41,617 nt of DNA from positions 1 through 41,617 of the forward strand of contig NZ_JADUCM010000042.1 in assembly GCF_016009175.1 (NCBI RefSeq), given 5' to 3'. The position numbers and the translations under genes were made by a program. Positions within the stretch are counted from its first letter, which is position 1. Each line of letters opens with the position of its first letter. The notes under the pieces are model-generated. The model was given only the letters and a program-made list of their open reading frames with translations. It searched no databases and had not been told where the DNA came from. Below, one piece after another: positions 1 through 8,780 of the stretch. This stretch comes from Pseudomonas alkylphenolica (GTDB taxonomy: Bacteria > Pseudomonadota > Gammaproteobacteria > Pseudomonadales > Pseudomonadaceae).

Positions 1-118
1 CCCCCCCGCCCCCCCTTTTCGGGCTCGCCCCCTGGGCCCCCCCCCGGGGGGCCCTCCCCCCGCCCCCCCGGGGGGGCCCCCGCCCCCCCGGGCCCCCCCC
101 GGCGGGCGGCTTTTTTAC
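1..118. other. C/G homopolymer block, probable assembly artefact
   Basis: About 118 bases at the window edge consist almost only of C and G runs, many 6 to 9 bases long, with a single T run near position 17 and another at 111-116. The rest of the window shows nothing like it. It encodes nothing recognisable. The end of the block has a GC-rich stretch followed by six T, which could be the remains of a rho-independent terminator belonging to a rightward gene outside the window. A low-quality contig end is the simplest reading. Confidence 0.6.
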
Positions 119-123
119 AGGCA

Positions 124-435
124 TCAGAAGTCGGCGAGTTGCCAGACCTCATACGCCGGTGTTTCGTAAGGGTGGCTCTGCTTGAGCGCAGCGACCACCG
201 GCTGGATCAGCGCGTCGGTCACTACCAGCTCCACCCGCCATTCTTCAACCTGCTCGACCACACCGCGCTGCCCAATGAACGGCTGGCTGCCGTCCAGTGG
301 GCGGAACTGGCCCTGGCCCAACACCTGCCAGGCGCAGCAGTCGTAGTCACCGATGCGTCCGCCGCCAGCGGCGAACACAGCGGCCTTGACCACGTCCACA
401 TGGCTGGGCGGGACGAAGAACGCGAGTTTGTACAC
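124..435 (-). CDS. YqfO / NIF3-C-terminal-like protein
   Basis: A protein of about 103 residues resembling the small stand-alone YqfO family, which matches the domain inserted in or appended to NIF3-like dinuclear-metal proteins. The conserved C-terminal HPYETPAYEVW stretch is clear, as is the central GRIGDYDCCAW segment. The biochemical role of the family is not settled. I chose the GTG start at 435 because the family normally begins at MYKLAFF. An upstream ATG at 480 would add 15 residues that overlap the end of purL. With the GTG start only two bases separate it from the purL stop, so the two are probably co-transcribed and translationally coupled. Confidence 0.8.
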   Translation of the reverse strand: MYKLAFFVPPSHVDVVKAAVFAAGGGRIGDYDCCAWQVLGQGQFRPLDGSQPFIGQRGVVEQVEEWRVELVVTDALIQPVVAALKQSHPYETPAYEVWQLADF

Positions 436-437
436 CC

Positions 438-3400
438 TTAGTTCACCCAGACCCGCGCGTTGCGGAACATACGCATCCACGCACCGTCTTCGTTCCAGTC
501 GTCCGGACGCCAGGAGTTCTGCACGGCACGGAAAACACGCTCAGGGTGCGGCATCATGATGGTGACGCGACCGTCGCGGCTGGTCAGGCCGGTGATCCCG
601 CGCGGCGAACCGTTCGGGTTGGCCGGGTAGGTTTCAGTGACCTTGCCGTGGTTGTCGACGAAGCGCAGGGCCACGCAGCCGGACAGGTCGGCTTCGAGCA
701 AGGCTTCTTCGCTGGCGAACTCGGCATGGCCTTCACCGTGCGCGATGGCGATCGGCATGCGCGAACCGGCCATGCCCTGCAGGAAGATCGAGTTCGACTC
801 CTGGACCTGAACCATGGCCACACGGGCTTCGAACTGCTCGGAACGGTTACGCACGAAGTGCGGCCACAGCTCGGTGCCCGGAATCAGCTCGTGCAGGTTG
901 GACATCATCTGGCAACCGTTGCACACACCCAGGGTGAAGCTGTCGGTACGCTCGAAGTACTGCTGGAACGCCTCGCGGGCACGGCTGTTGAACAGTGCCG
1001 ACTTGGCCCAGCCCTCACCGGCACCCAGTACGTCGCCGTACGAGAAGCCGCCACAGGCGACCAGACCTTTGAATTCGTTCAGGTCGATGCGCCCGGCGAG
1101 GATATCGCTCATGTGCACGTCGATGGCGTTGAAGCCGGCACGGTCGAAGGCTGCCGCCATTTCGACCTGGCCGTTGACGCCCTGCTCGCGCAAGACAGCC
1201 ACCTGAGGACGAATGCCTTTCTTGATGTAAGGCGCAGCGATGTCCTGGTTGACGTCGAAACCGAGCTTGACGCTCAGGCCCGGGTTGTCCTCTTCGAGCA
1301 GGGCGTTGAACTCCTGATCGGCGCAGTCGGCGTTGTCACGCAGACGCTGGATCTGGTAGCTGGTTTCAGCCCACTGACGCTGCAACTGGCCACGCTCGCC
1401 CTGGAACAGGTCTTCGCCCATGTGCTGGATCAGCACTTCGTTGCTGTTGACCGGCTTGCCGATCACGGCAACGCAGTCTTCGCCCAGGCCGGCAGCGCTG
1501 AACTGCGCCAGCACGTCCGGGGTAGCGTCCTGACGCACCTGGATGACCGCGCCCAGCTCTTCGTTGAAGAGGATGGCGGCGATCTTTTCACGCTTGCTGG
1601 TCAGGGTGTCCAGCTCCAGGCTCAAGCCGCAATGACCGGCGAAGGCCATTTCCAGCACGGTGGTCATCAGGCCACCATCGGAACGGTCGTGGTAGGCCAG
1701 CAGGTGACCGTCGGCGTTCAGGCCCTGGATCACGGCGAAGAAGGCCTTGAGGTCTTCGGCGTCGTCGACGTCCGGTGCCTGGCTGCCGAGCTTGCCGTGG
1801 GTCTGGGCCAGGATCGAGGCGCCCATGCGGTTCTTGCCGCGCCCGAGGTCGATCAGGATCAGGTCGGTCTCGCCCCGGTCCATGCGCAGTTCAGGCGTCA
1901 GGGTCTTGCGAATGTCGGTAACCGGCGCAAAACCGGTGACGATCAGCGACAGCGGCGAGGTGACGGACTTCTCCGCACCCTCTTCGCTCCACTTGGTCTT
2001 CATCGACATCGAGTCCTTGCCCACCGGAATGGTCAGGCCCAGCTCAGGGCACAGCTCCATGCCGACGGCCTTGACGGTGTCATACAGACGCGCGTCTTCA
2101 CCCGGGTGACCGGCAGCGGACATCCAGTTGGCCGACAGTTTGATGTCGGACAGCTTCTCGATACGCGAAGCGGCCATGTTGGTCAGGGTTTCGCCGATCG
2201 CCATGCGCCCGGATGCCGGGGCATCCAGCAGCGCCAGCGGCGTGCGCTCGCCCATCGCCATGGCTTCGCCGGTGTACACGTCAAAGCTGGTGGCGGTGAC
2301 CGCGACGTCGGCCACAGGCACCTGCCACGGACCAACCATCTGGTCGCGGGCAACCAGACCGGTAATGGTGCGGTCGCCAATGGTGATCAGGAAGCTCTTG
2401 CTGGCCACGGCCGGGTGACGCAGAACGCGCTCGACCGAGTCCTTGAGTTCCAGTGCGCTCGGGTCGAAGTCATCGCCCAGCTCGGCTTCACGGGTGACCG
2501 AACGGTGCATGCGCGGCGGCTTGCCCAGCAACACTTCCAGCGGCATGTCCACCGGGCTGTTGTTGAAGTGGCTGTCGGTAACGGTCAGGTGCGGCTCTGC
2601 AGTGGCTTCGCCGACCACGGCGAACGGGCAGCGCTCGCGCTCACAGATAGCCTGGAAGCGTTCGAAGTCGGCCGCATCGACCGCCAGCACGTAACGCTCC
2701 TGGGACTCGTTGCTCCAGATTTCGTGCGGGGCCATGCCCGGCTCGTCGTTAGGCACGTTACGCAGTTCGAAACGGCCGCCACGACCACCGTCGTTGACCA
2801 GCTCGGGGAAGGCGTTGGAAATGCCGCCGGCGCCGACGTCATGGATGAAGGCGATCGGGTTCTTGTCGCCCAGCTGCCAGCAACGGTCGATGACCTCCTG
2901 GCAGCGGCGTTCCATTTCCGGGTTCTCGCGCTGTACCGAGGCGAAATCCAGGTCAGCGGAGCTGGCACCGGTAGCGACGGACGATGCCGCACCACCGCCG
3001 AGGCCGATCAGCATGGCCGGGCCACCGAGGACGATCAGCTTGGCACCGACGGTAATTTCGCCTTTCTGCACGTGATCTTCGCGGATGTTGCCCATACCAC
3101 CGGCCAGCATGATCGGCTTGTGGTAACCGCGCACTTCTTCACCGTGCGGGGTAGTGATCGACTGCTCGAAGGTACGGAAGTAACCGGTCAGGGCCGGACG
3201 ACCGAATTCGTTGTTGAAGGCGGCGCCGCCCAGCGGACCGTCGACCATGATGTCGAGGGCGTTGACGATGCGCTCCGGCTTGCCGTACGCCTTCTCCCAT
3301 GGCTGTTCGAAGCCCGGGATGCGCAGGTTGGACACGGTGAAACCGGTGAGGCCGGCCTTGGGCTTGGCACCACGGCCGGTTGCGCCCTCGTCGCGGATCT

Positions 3401-4337
3401 CGCCACCGGAACCGGTGGAGGCACCGGAGAACGGCGAAATGGCGGTCGGGTGGTTGTGGGTCTCGACCTTCATCAGGATGTGCACCGGTTCCTGCACCGC
3501 ACCGTACTGGCGGGTCTCAGGGTTCGGGAAGAAGCGCCCGGCGGTGCTACCGACGATCACCGAGGCGTTGTCCTTGTAAGCGGACAACACGCCTTCGCTG
3601 TGCATCTGGTAGGTGTTCTTGATCATGCCGAACAGGCTTTTTTCCTGGCTCTCGCCGTCGATATCCCAACTGGCGTTGAAGATCTTGTGACGGCAGTGCT
3701 CGGAGTTGGCCTGGGCGAACATCATCAGTTCGATGTCGTTCGGGTTGCGTGCCAGGGTCTGGAAGGCGTCGACCAGGTAGTCGATCTCGTCTTCGGCCAG
3801 GGCCAGGCCGAGGTCGACGTTCGCCTGTGCCAGTGCGGCACGGCCACCGCCGAGGATGTCCACCGAGGTCATCGGCTTGGGCTGCGCATGGCTGAACAAG
3901 CCCGCTGCATCTTCCAGGCGGGCCAGGACGATCTGGGTCATGCGGTCGTGCAGAACCTGGGCGACCAGTGCCGCGTCGGCGTCGCTCAGTTCACCGGCGA
4001 CGTAGTAGGCAATGCCGCGCTCCAGGCGCTGGATGTTTTCCAGGCCGCAGTTATGGGCGATGTCGCTGGCCTTGCTCGACCAGGGCGAGATGGTGCCGAA
4101 TCGTGGCAGAACCAGGAACAGGCGGCCACTTGGCTCCTGTACCGGTACGCTCGGGCCGTACTTGAGCAAGCGTGCGAGTACTTGCTGTTGGTCGGCGGTC
4201 AGATCGCCGTCAACCTCGGCGAAATGAGCAAATTCAGCGTACAAACCACTAACAGCGGGGACTTTCTGGCTCAATTGCTCGAGTAATTTACCGTGGCGAA
4301 AGGCAGAAAGGGCAGGAGCGCCGCGCAGGATCAACAT
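438..4337 (-). CDS. purL: Phosphoribosylformylglycinamidine synthase
   Basis: The 1299-residue single-chain enzyme of the proteobacterial type makes FGAM from FGAR, glutamine and ATP, the fourth step of purine synthesis in the cytoplasm. The N-terminal and central part carries the synthetase halves, with the motif VETHNHPTAISPFSGAST and the glycine-rich GLGGGAASS. The last 260 or so residues are a class I glutamine amidotransferase, with the nucleophile Cys in GVCNGCQMM and the His/Glu pair in MMPHPER. The length matches the E. coli enzyme. The start MLILRGAPALSAFRHGK is the family start. It is divergent from mltF, with 245 bases between the two starts, and is followed directly by the YqfO-like gene. 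Confidence 0.98.
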   Translation of the reverse strand: MLILRGAPALSAFRHGKLLEQLSQKVPAVSGLYAEFAHFAEVDGDLTADQQQVLARLLKYGPSVPVQEPSGRLFLVLPRFGTISPWSSKASDIAHNCGLENIQRLERGIAYYVAGELSDADAALVAQVLHDRMTQIVLARLEDAAGLFSHAQPKPMTSVDILGGGRAALAQANVDLGLALAEDEIDYLVDAFQTLARNPNDIELMMFAQANSEHCRHKIFNASWDIDGESQEKSLFGMIKNTYQMHSEGVLSAYKDNASVIVGSTAGRFFPNPETRQYGAVQEPVHILMKVETHNHPTAISPFSGASTGSGGEIRDEGATGRGAKPKAGLTGFTVSNLRIPGFEQPWEKAYGKPERIVNALDIMVDGPLGGAAFNNEFGRPALTGYFRTFEQSITTPHGEEVRGYHKPIMLAGGMGNIREDHVQKGEITVGAKLIVLGGPAMLIGLGGGAASSVATGASSADLDFASVQRENPEMERRCQEVIDRCWQLGDKNPIAFIHDVGAGGISNAFPELVNDGGRGGRFELRNVPNDEPGMAPHEIWSNESQERYVLAVDAADFERFQAICERERCPFAVVGEATAEPHLTVTDSHFNNSPVDMPLEVLLGKPPRMHRSVTREAELGDDFDPSALELKDSVERVLRHPAVASKSFLITIGDRTITGLVARDQMVGPWQVPVADVAVTATSFDVYTGEAMAMGERTPLALLDAPASGRMAIGETLTNMAASRIEKLSDIKLSANWMSAAGHPGEDARLYDTVKAVGMELCPELGLTIPVGKDSMSMKTKWSEEGAEKSVTSPLSLIVTGFAPVTDIRKTLTPELRMDRGETDLILIDLGRGKNRMGASILAQTHGKLGSQAPDVDDAEDLKAFFAVIQGLNADGHLLAYHDRSDGGLMTTVLEMAFAGHCGLSLELDTLTSKREKIAAILFNEELGAVIQVRQDATPDVLAQFSAAGLGEDCVAVIGKPVNSNEVLIQHMGEDLFQGERGQLQRQWAETSYQIQRLRDNADCADQEFNALLEEDNPGLSVKLGFDVNQDIAAPYIKKGIRPQVAVLREQGVNGQVEMAAAFDRAGFNAIDVHMSDILAGRIDLNEFKGLVACGGFSYGDVLGAGEGWAKSALFNSRAREAFQQYFERTDSFTLGVCNGCQMMSNLHELIPGTELWPHFVRNRSEQFEARVAMVQVQESNSIFLQGMAGSRMPIAIAHGEGHAEFASEEALLEADLSGCVALRFVDNHGKVTETYPANPNGSPRGITGLTSRDGRVTIMMPHPERVFRAVQNSWRPDDWNEDGAWMRMFRNARVWVN

Positions 4338-4582
4338 CGTCGGGACAGCCTCAGGAAGGGGGTGTGCTTAGAGGCCGTGCATTCTAGCCTAAATCCGTGG
4401 CTTCCGGCACCCGCAACAGCGCATTCCGACGCGTGCGCCTGTCGATGGGGCAAACCGGACTCGGGGGTCAAAAAACCACCTCCCTTGCGTTTGCTTTCCG
4501 TGCCTAGCGCAAACTGTGCTAGCAGACAAGCCATCCGTTGTCGAGATATGGCGGGATCAGTCCTTTGCGTATACTGCAACCT
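4338..4582. promoter_or_regulatory. purL-mltF divergent intergenic region
   Basis: 245 bases between two divergent genes, which must hold both promoters. A good -10 element, TATACT, lies at 4570-4575 facing mltF, only seven bases before its ATG. I could not find a convincing -35 at the right distance, and no clear operator for purine control was recognised. Confidence 0.35.
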
Positions 4583-6043
4583 ATGTTCGCCCAAACTGCT
4601 CTGCGCCAGCGTTGCGCCAAATGGCTCTTCGCAATCGGACTCTTCCTGATGCTCGGTGCCTGTGTTGAAAAACCCAGCACCCTCGAGCGCGTCAAGGAGG
4701 ACGGCGTGCTGCGCGTGATTACCCGCAACAGCCCCGCCACCTACTTCGAAGACCGCAACGGTGAAACCGGCTTCGAGTACGAACTGGTCAAGCGTTTTGC
4801 CGACGACCTGGGCGTAGAGCTGAAGATCGAGACCGCCGACAACCTCGACGAGCTTTACGATCAGCTTGGCAAACCCTCCGGCCCGGTACTGGCCGCCGCC
4901 GGCCTGGTCAGCAGCGAACGGCGCAAGTCACAGGTACGTTTTTCCCACCCGTACCTTGAAGTCACCCCGCAGATCATCTACCGCAACGGCCGTTCGCGGC
5001 CGACCGACGCCAAGGACCTGGTGGGCAAGAAGATCATGGTGCTCAAAGGCAGCACCCACGCCGAACAGCTGGCAGAACTGAAAAAGCAGTATCCGGCCCT
5101 GGAATACGAAGAGTCCGACGCGGTTGAGGTGGTCGACCTGCTGCGCATGGTCGATGAAGGGCAGATCGACCTGACCCTGGTCGATTCCAACGAACTGGCG
5201 ATGAACCAGGTCTACTTCCCCAACGTGCGGGTGGCCTTCGATCTCGGTGATTCCCGCGACCAGCGCTGGGCCGTCGCTGCCGGCGACGACAACAGTCTGC
5301 TCAACGAGATCAACGAATTTCTCGACAAAGTTCAGAAGAATGGCACCCTGCAGCGCCTCAAAGACCGCTACTACGGTCATGTCGATGTACTCGGATACGT
5401 AGGCGCCTACACCTTCGCCCAACACCTGCAGCAACGCCTGCCGCGCTACGAGAAACACTTCAAGGCGTCGGCCAAGAAAGAGCAGGTCGACTGGCGCCTG
5501 CTGGCCGCCATCGGCTACCAGGAGTCCATGTGGCAGGCCGAAGTCACCTCCAAGACCGGCGTGCGCGGGCTGATGATGCTGACCCAGCGCACCGCCCAGG
5601 CGATGGGTGTGTCAAACCGCCTGGACCCGGTGCAGAGCATTCGTGGCGGGGCCAAGTACTTCATGCACGTGAAGGAGCAGCTGGACGACTCGATCAAGGA
5701 GCCGGACCGTACCTGGTTCGCCCTGGCGGCCTACAACGTCGGCGGCGGACACCTGGACGATGCGCGCAAACTGGCCAAACGCGAGGGCTTGAACCCGAAC
5801 AAGTGGCTGGACGTGAAAAAAATGCTGCCGCGCCTTTCGCAAAAGCAGTGGTACAGCAAGACCCGCTACGGCTATGCCCGCGGCGGGGAGCCGGTGCATT
5901 TCGTGGCCAACATCCGGCGTTACTACGACATCCTCACCTGGGTGACCCAGCCTCAGCTGGAGGGCAGCCAGGTGGCCGATGGCAACCTGCATGTACCGGG
6001 CATCGACAAGACCAAGCCGCCCGAGCCCTCACCGCCCCTGTGA
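4583..6043 (+). CDS. mltF: Membrane-bound lytic murein transglycosylase F
   Basis: MltF is an outer-membrane lipoprotein that cleaves the glycan strands of peptidoglycan to 1,6-anhydromuropeptides. The ATG at 4583 gives 486 residues beginning with a lipoprotein signal peptide whose lipobox ends LGAC (Cys at about residue 27). An upstream TTG at 4538 would add 15 residues that spoil the signal. Residues of about 30-270 resemble a periplasmic solute-binding domain (VLRVITRNSPATYFED onwards), which is regulatory in this family. Residues of about 290-450 are the SLT domain, with catalytic Glu in AAIGYQESMW and the GVRGLMMLTQRTA and AAYNVGGGH motifs. It is transcribed alone, and a REP-like element follows the stop. 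Confidence 0.96.
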   Translation: MFAQTALRQRCAKWLFAIGLFLMLGACVEKPSTLERVKEDGVLRVITRNSPATYFEDRNGETGFEYELVKRFADDLGVELKIETADNLDELYDQLGKPSGPVLAAAGLVSSERRKSQVRFSHPYLEVTPQIIYRNGRSRPTDAKDLVGKKIMVLKGSTHAEQLAELKKQYPALEYEESDAVEVVDLLRMVDEGQIDLTLVDSNELAMNQVYFPNVRVAFDLGDSRDQRWAVAAGDDNSLLNEINEFLDKVQKNGTLQRLKDRYYGHVDVLGYVGAYTFAQHLQQRLPRYEKHFKASAKKEQVDWRLLAAIGYQESMWQAEVTSKTGVRGLMMLTQRTAQAMGVSNRLDPVQSIRGGAKYFMHVKEQLDDSIKEPDRTWFALAAYNVGGGHLDDARKLAKREGLNPNKWLDVKKMLPRLSQKQWYSKTRYGYARGGEPVHFVANIRRYYDILTWVTQPQLEGSQVADGNLHVPGIDKTKPPEPSPPL

Positions 6044-6045
6044 AC

Positions 6046-6070
6046 CTGTAGGAGCGTGGCTTGCCCGCGA
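6046..6070 (+). repeat. REP-like palindrome after mltF
   Basis: The sequence CTGTAGGAGCGTGGCTTGCC and the bases after it match the core of the short extragenic palindromes common in P. putida genomes. It sits in the convergent gap between mltF and tadA, the usual place for such elements. Only one unit is visible. Confidence 0.6.
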
Positions 6071-6120
6071 AGAACGGTGACGCGGTTTCGCTGCGGCACC
6101 CAGGCAGTGATCCCTAATGG

Positions 6121-6603
6121 TCAAGCCTTGGCCCGGCGCGCCTTGAAGAACTCGGAAAGAATCGTCCCGCACTCCTCGGCCAGCACGCCGCCTTCGAACA
6201 AGACCCGGTGGTTGAGAAACCCCTGGGTAAAGAACTGCCCCTGACTCTGCACGATGCCCGCCTTGGGCTCCAGCGCCCCGTACACCACCCGCGCGATGCG
6301 TGAGTGCACGATCAGCCCGGCGCACATGCTGCACGGCTCCAGAGTCACGTAGAGCGTGCTACCGGGCAGGCGATAGTTGCTCGCTGCCTGGGCTGCAGCG
6401 CGAATGGCGACCATTTCGGCATGGGCGCTCGGATCACTACCACTGATCGGACAGTTGAAGCCCCGGCCAATCACCTGACCGTGCTGCACCAGCACGGCGC
6501 CCACCGGCACCTCTCCCAGGGCAGCGCCCTGCTCCGCCAGCGCCAGAGCCTGGCGCATGAACTCCTGATCACGGCTGCGATCGATGATCTGCGGCTGACG
6601 CAT
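6121..6603 (-). CDS. tadA: tRNA adenosine(34) deaminase
   Basis: TadA converts adenosine to inosine at the wobble position 34 of tRNA-Arg(ACG) and is essential in most bacteria. The zinc-dependent cytidine/deoxycytidylate deaminase signature is complete: HAE at residues 61-63 and PCSMC at 90-94, which supplies the two zinc cysteines. I took the ATG at 6603 (160 residues), which shares its first base with the stop of the multicopper oxidase gene, so the two are probably translationally coupled. A longer frame starting inside the upstream gene adds an unlikely N-terminus. Co-transcription with an oxidase looks like proximity rather than shared function. Confidence 0.95.
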   Translation of the reverse strand: MRQPQIIDRSRDQEFMRQALALAEQGAALGEVPVGAVLVQHGQVIGRGFNCPISGSDPSAHAEMVAIRAAAQAASNYRLPGSTLYVTLEPCSMCAGLIVHSRIARVVYGALEPKAGIVQSQGQFFTQGFLNHRVLFEGGVLAEECGTILSEFFKARRAKA

Positions 6604-7982
6604 CAGACCACCTCGATCGCGGCCATCAGGCCGGTTTCCATATGGTCGATCACATGACAATGGAACATCCAGGTACCCGGGTTATCGGCCACCAGTGCCA
6701 CTTGCGCGCTTTCGTTCTTGCCCAGCAGGTAGGTATCCGTGAAGTACTGTTCCTGGAATTTGTGCCGGTTCGAACTCAGCACCTTGAAACTCATGCCGTG
6801 CAAATGAATGGGGTGCTGGTACTGGGTCATGTTCTTGAGCTCGAAAACATAGCTCTTGCCCTTTTTCAGCGTGGCAATCGGCCGGTCGGCGCACGTCTTG
6901 TCGGTAATGTCCCAGGCCTGGCCATTGATCTGCCAGAGGCTCGGCGGCTTGCCGTTCTCGGTATTTACCGAAACCTTGCCGACCCACTCGAAATTGAAGT
7001 TGAGCTTTTCGGCATTGGCCAGGTCGGGCTCGGCGATCGGATTGGCCGGCAGCGCAGGCGGCCAGTCGCCGGGCGCCTGCGTGCTCGCCAGCGAGCGCAG
7101 CGTGCCCAGGCGTACCGAGCCGTCGCGCAAGGAAATCTCCTCGCCCGCTTCAGGAATGCGAATCGCCAGGCAGATGCGCATGCCCGGGCCGAGCCAGTAA
7201 TCCTTCTTCAGCGGACGCGGCGTGATCGGGTTGCCGTCGAGGGCGTAGATCATCGCTTCGCAGTTACCGCGCAGGTTGATGCGGTAGGTCCAGGTGTTGT
7301 CCAGGTTCAGCAGCCGCACCCGCACCACTTGCCCCGCCGGCAACTCGGTAACCGAGTTGGCCTGGCCGTTGATGGTGATCAGCCGCCCCGCAGTGCCGTT
7401 GCGCGCCGCCTCGCGGGGCACACTGAAGGGCATGAATGCGCCCTGCTCGTCCACATGCCAGGTCTTCAGGCTCAGCGTACGCTCGTGAAGGAACCCGGTC
7501 GGTTCGCGCTCCTCGACAATCAGCGGCCCGACCAGGCCACGCCCCAGCTCTTCGGAACTGCTGACATGCGGGTGGTACCAGTAGCTGCCGGCATCCGGCA
7601 CGCGGAATTTGTAGTCAAAGTACTCACCGGGCTTGACCGGCAGTTGTGACACGTAGGGCACCCCGTCCATCTCCAGCGGCAGGCGAATGCCATGCCAATG
7701 GATGGTGGTTTCGACCGGCAGGTGATTGATGAAGCGTACCCGCAGCCATTCACCCTGGCGCACCCGCAATTCAGTACCCGGCGCCGACGGGCCGAAGGCC
7801 CAGGCCTCGGTCTTGTAGCCCGAGACCAGTTCGACGTCCAGCGGCGCGGCGATCAGCTCGTAGTCATGTCCGGCATCCGGATCACTGCGCCCCAGCCAGT
7901 AGCGGGATGCACCGCCAGCGCCCAGACCGATTGCCACCAGGCCGGTCAGGCCGCCGAGTATTTGTCGCCGGGTAAAAGACAT
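6603..7982 (-). CDS. Tat-exported multicopper oxidase
   Basis: A 459-residue laccase-like enzyme expected to oxidise phenols or metal ions in the periplasm while reducing oxygen to water. The N-terminus TRRQILGG followed by a hydrophobic stretch is a Tat signal, as expected for a protein that folds with copper before export. All four copper-binding blocks are visible: HWH at 95-97, HPH at 137-139, HPIHLHG at 390-396, and HCHVIDH at 441-447. The residue at the type 1 copper axial position (452) is Leu rather than Met. No Met-rich insert of the CueO type is present, so a copper detoxification role is not supported by sequence. The ATG at 7982 places the twin arginine at residues 5-6. A longer frame to 8045 would bury the signal. 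Confidence 0.9.
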   Translation of the reverse strand: MSFTRRQILGGLTGLVAIGLGAGGASRYWLGRSDPDAGHDYELIAAPLDVELVSGYKTEAWAFGPSAPGTELRVRQGEWLRVRFINHLPVETTIHWHGIRLPLEMDGVPYVSQLPVKPGEYFDYKFRVPDAGSYWYHPHVSSSEELGRGLVGPLIVEEREPTGFLHERTLSLKTWHVDEQGAFMPFSVPREAARNGTAGRLITINGQANSVTELPAGQVVRVRLLNLDNTWTYRINLRGNCEAMIYALDGNPITPRPLKKDYWLGPGMRICLAIRIPEAGEEISLRDGSVRLGTLRSLASTQAPGDWPPALPANPIAEPDLANAEKLNFNFEWVGKVSVNTENGKPPSLWQINGQAWDITDKTCADRPIATLKKGKSYVFELKNMTQYQHPIHLHGMSFKVLSSNRHKFQEQYFTDTYLLGKNESAQVALVADNPGTWMFHCHVIDHMETGLMAAIEVV

Positions 7983-8198
7983 GCAGCAGCTACCTCGAAT
8001 TGCCAGGAACAACAGGTCGGTACCTTGCCAGGTACCGCCGATCAAGGGCGAATACGATACACCTGCAAGTGAGAAAGATTAAGTGAACTGTTGCCGCAGG
8101 CAGACAGATGCCCTGCGCCGGAGACACTACAATTACCCACCAAACGGTTCGTGGGCTTGCGTCTCTACAACAACAGCAACAATCGAAGAGGAAATACC
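7983..8198. promoter_or_regulatory. Intergenic region between the oxidase and the SnoaL-like gene
   Basis: 216 bases between divergent starts. It should contain two outward promoters. I see no palindrome or known operator in it that stands out. Confidence 0.25.
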
Positions 8199-8684
8199 AT
8201 GCAGCGACTCTCGCTTCGCCTTGTCAGTGTTCTGGCCTTTGTCCTGTTTGCCCAGTTCTCGGTGGCGGCGGACAAAGAAAAGACCCTGGAGGTCATCAAC
8301 GCCTACATGAGTGCCTGGAACAAACACGACCCTGATGCCGCGGCACAGTACTTTGCCGAAAACGGGGAGTTTCTCGACGCCTCCGTGGGCGTACCCAAAG
8401 TCGGCCGGGAAGCCGCCCGGGTCGAAGTCATCAAGCTGTTCATCGACGCCGTACCTGACCTGAAATGGCAGATGGTCGGCCAGCCCGTCGTCGAGGGCGA
8501 CAACATCGCTTTCGAGTGGCAGTTCGATGGACACAACACTGGCGCCTGGGCACCCGAGACCCCGGCGACCAACAAGCCGTTGTCGTTCAAGGGCGTGAGT
8601 TTCATCAGGCTCAAGGACGGCAAGATCGCCTCGCAGCATGATTACTATGATGCGCTGTCGTTCAACAAGCAGCTGGGCTGGTAA
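8199..8684 (+). CDS. Secreted SnoaL-like / NTF2-fold protein
   Basis: A 161-residue protein with a Sec signal peptide (about residues 1-23, cleavage near SVA/ADKE) and a SnoaL-like NTF2-fold domain. The pattern INAYMSAWNKHDPDAAAQYFAENGEF and the late SFIRLKDGKIASQHDYYD are typical of the ester cyclase / SnoaL superfamily. Substrate and reaction cannot be told from sequence, and a polyketide role is unlikely here because no polyketide genes are nearby. The start at 8199 follows a good ribosome binding site (AGAGGAAA) and gives the signal peptide. Upstream in-frame starts do not. A bidirectional terminator separates it from guaA. Confidence 0.8.
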   Translation: MQRLSLRLVSVLAFVLFAQFSVAADKEKTLEVINAYMSAWNKHDPDAAAQYFAENGEFLDASVGVPKVGREAARVEVIKLFIDAVPDLKWQMVGQPVVEGDNIAFEWQFDGHNTGAWAPETPATNKPLSFKGVSFIRLKDGKIASQHDYYDALSFNKQLGW

Positions 8685-8706
8685 TTGCGCTGACGCATCG
8701 CTCAGA

Positions 8707-8742
8707 CAGCAAAAAGCCCGCCAAGATGCGGGCTTTTTGCTG
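8707..8742. terminator. Bidirectional terminator between the SnoaL-like gene and guaA
   Basis: A perfect 15-base inverted repeat (8707-8721 with 8728-8742) closes a 6-base loop. The stem core is GCCCGC/GCGGGC, flanked by A5 on one side and T5 on the other, so it can work in both directions. It lies between convergent genes. Confidence 0.9.
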
Positions 8743-8780
8743 CAGGTTGCTACCAGGTGCCGGTCAGTGCCGGCGCCCGA

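Noticed and set aside
546..4286. A 1246-codon open frame on the plus strand opposite purL
   Set aside because: It lies wholly antisense to a perfect PurL and has no recognisable domain. High GC removes stop codons in the opposite frames.
6603..7982. Copper-resistance oxidase of the CueO/CopA kind
   Set aside because: No Met-rich segment is present and the axial ligand is Leu. The general multicopper oxidase label is safer.
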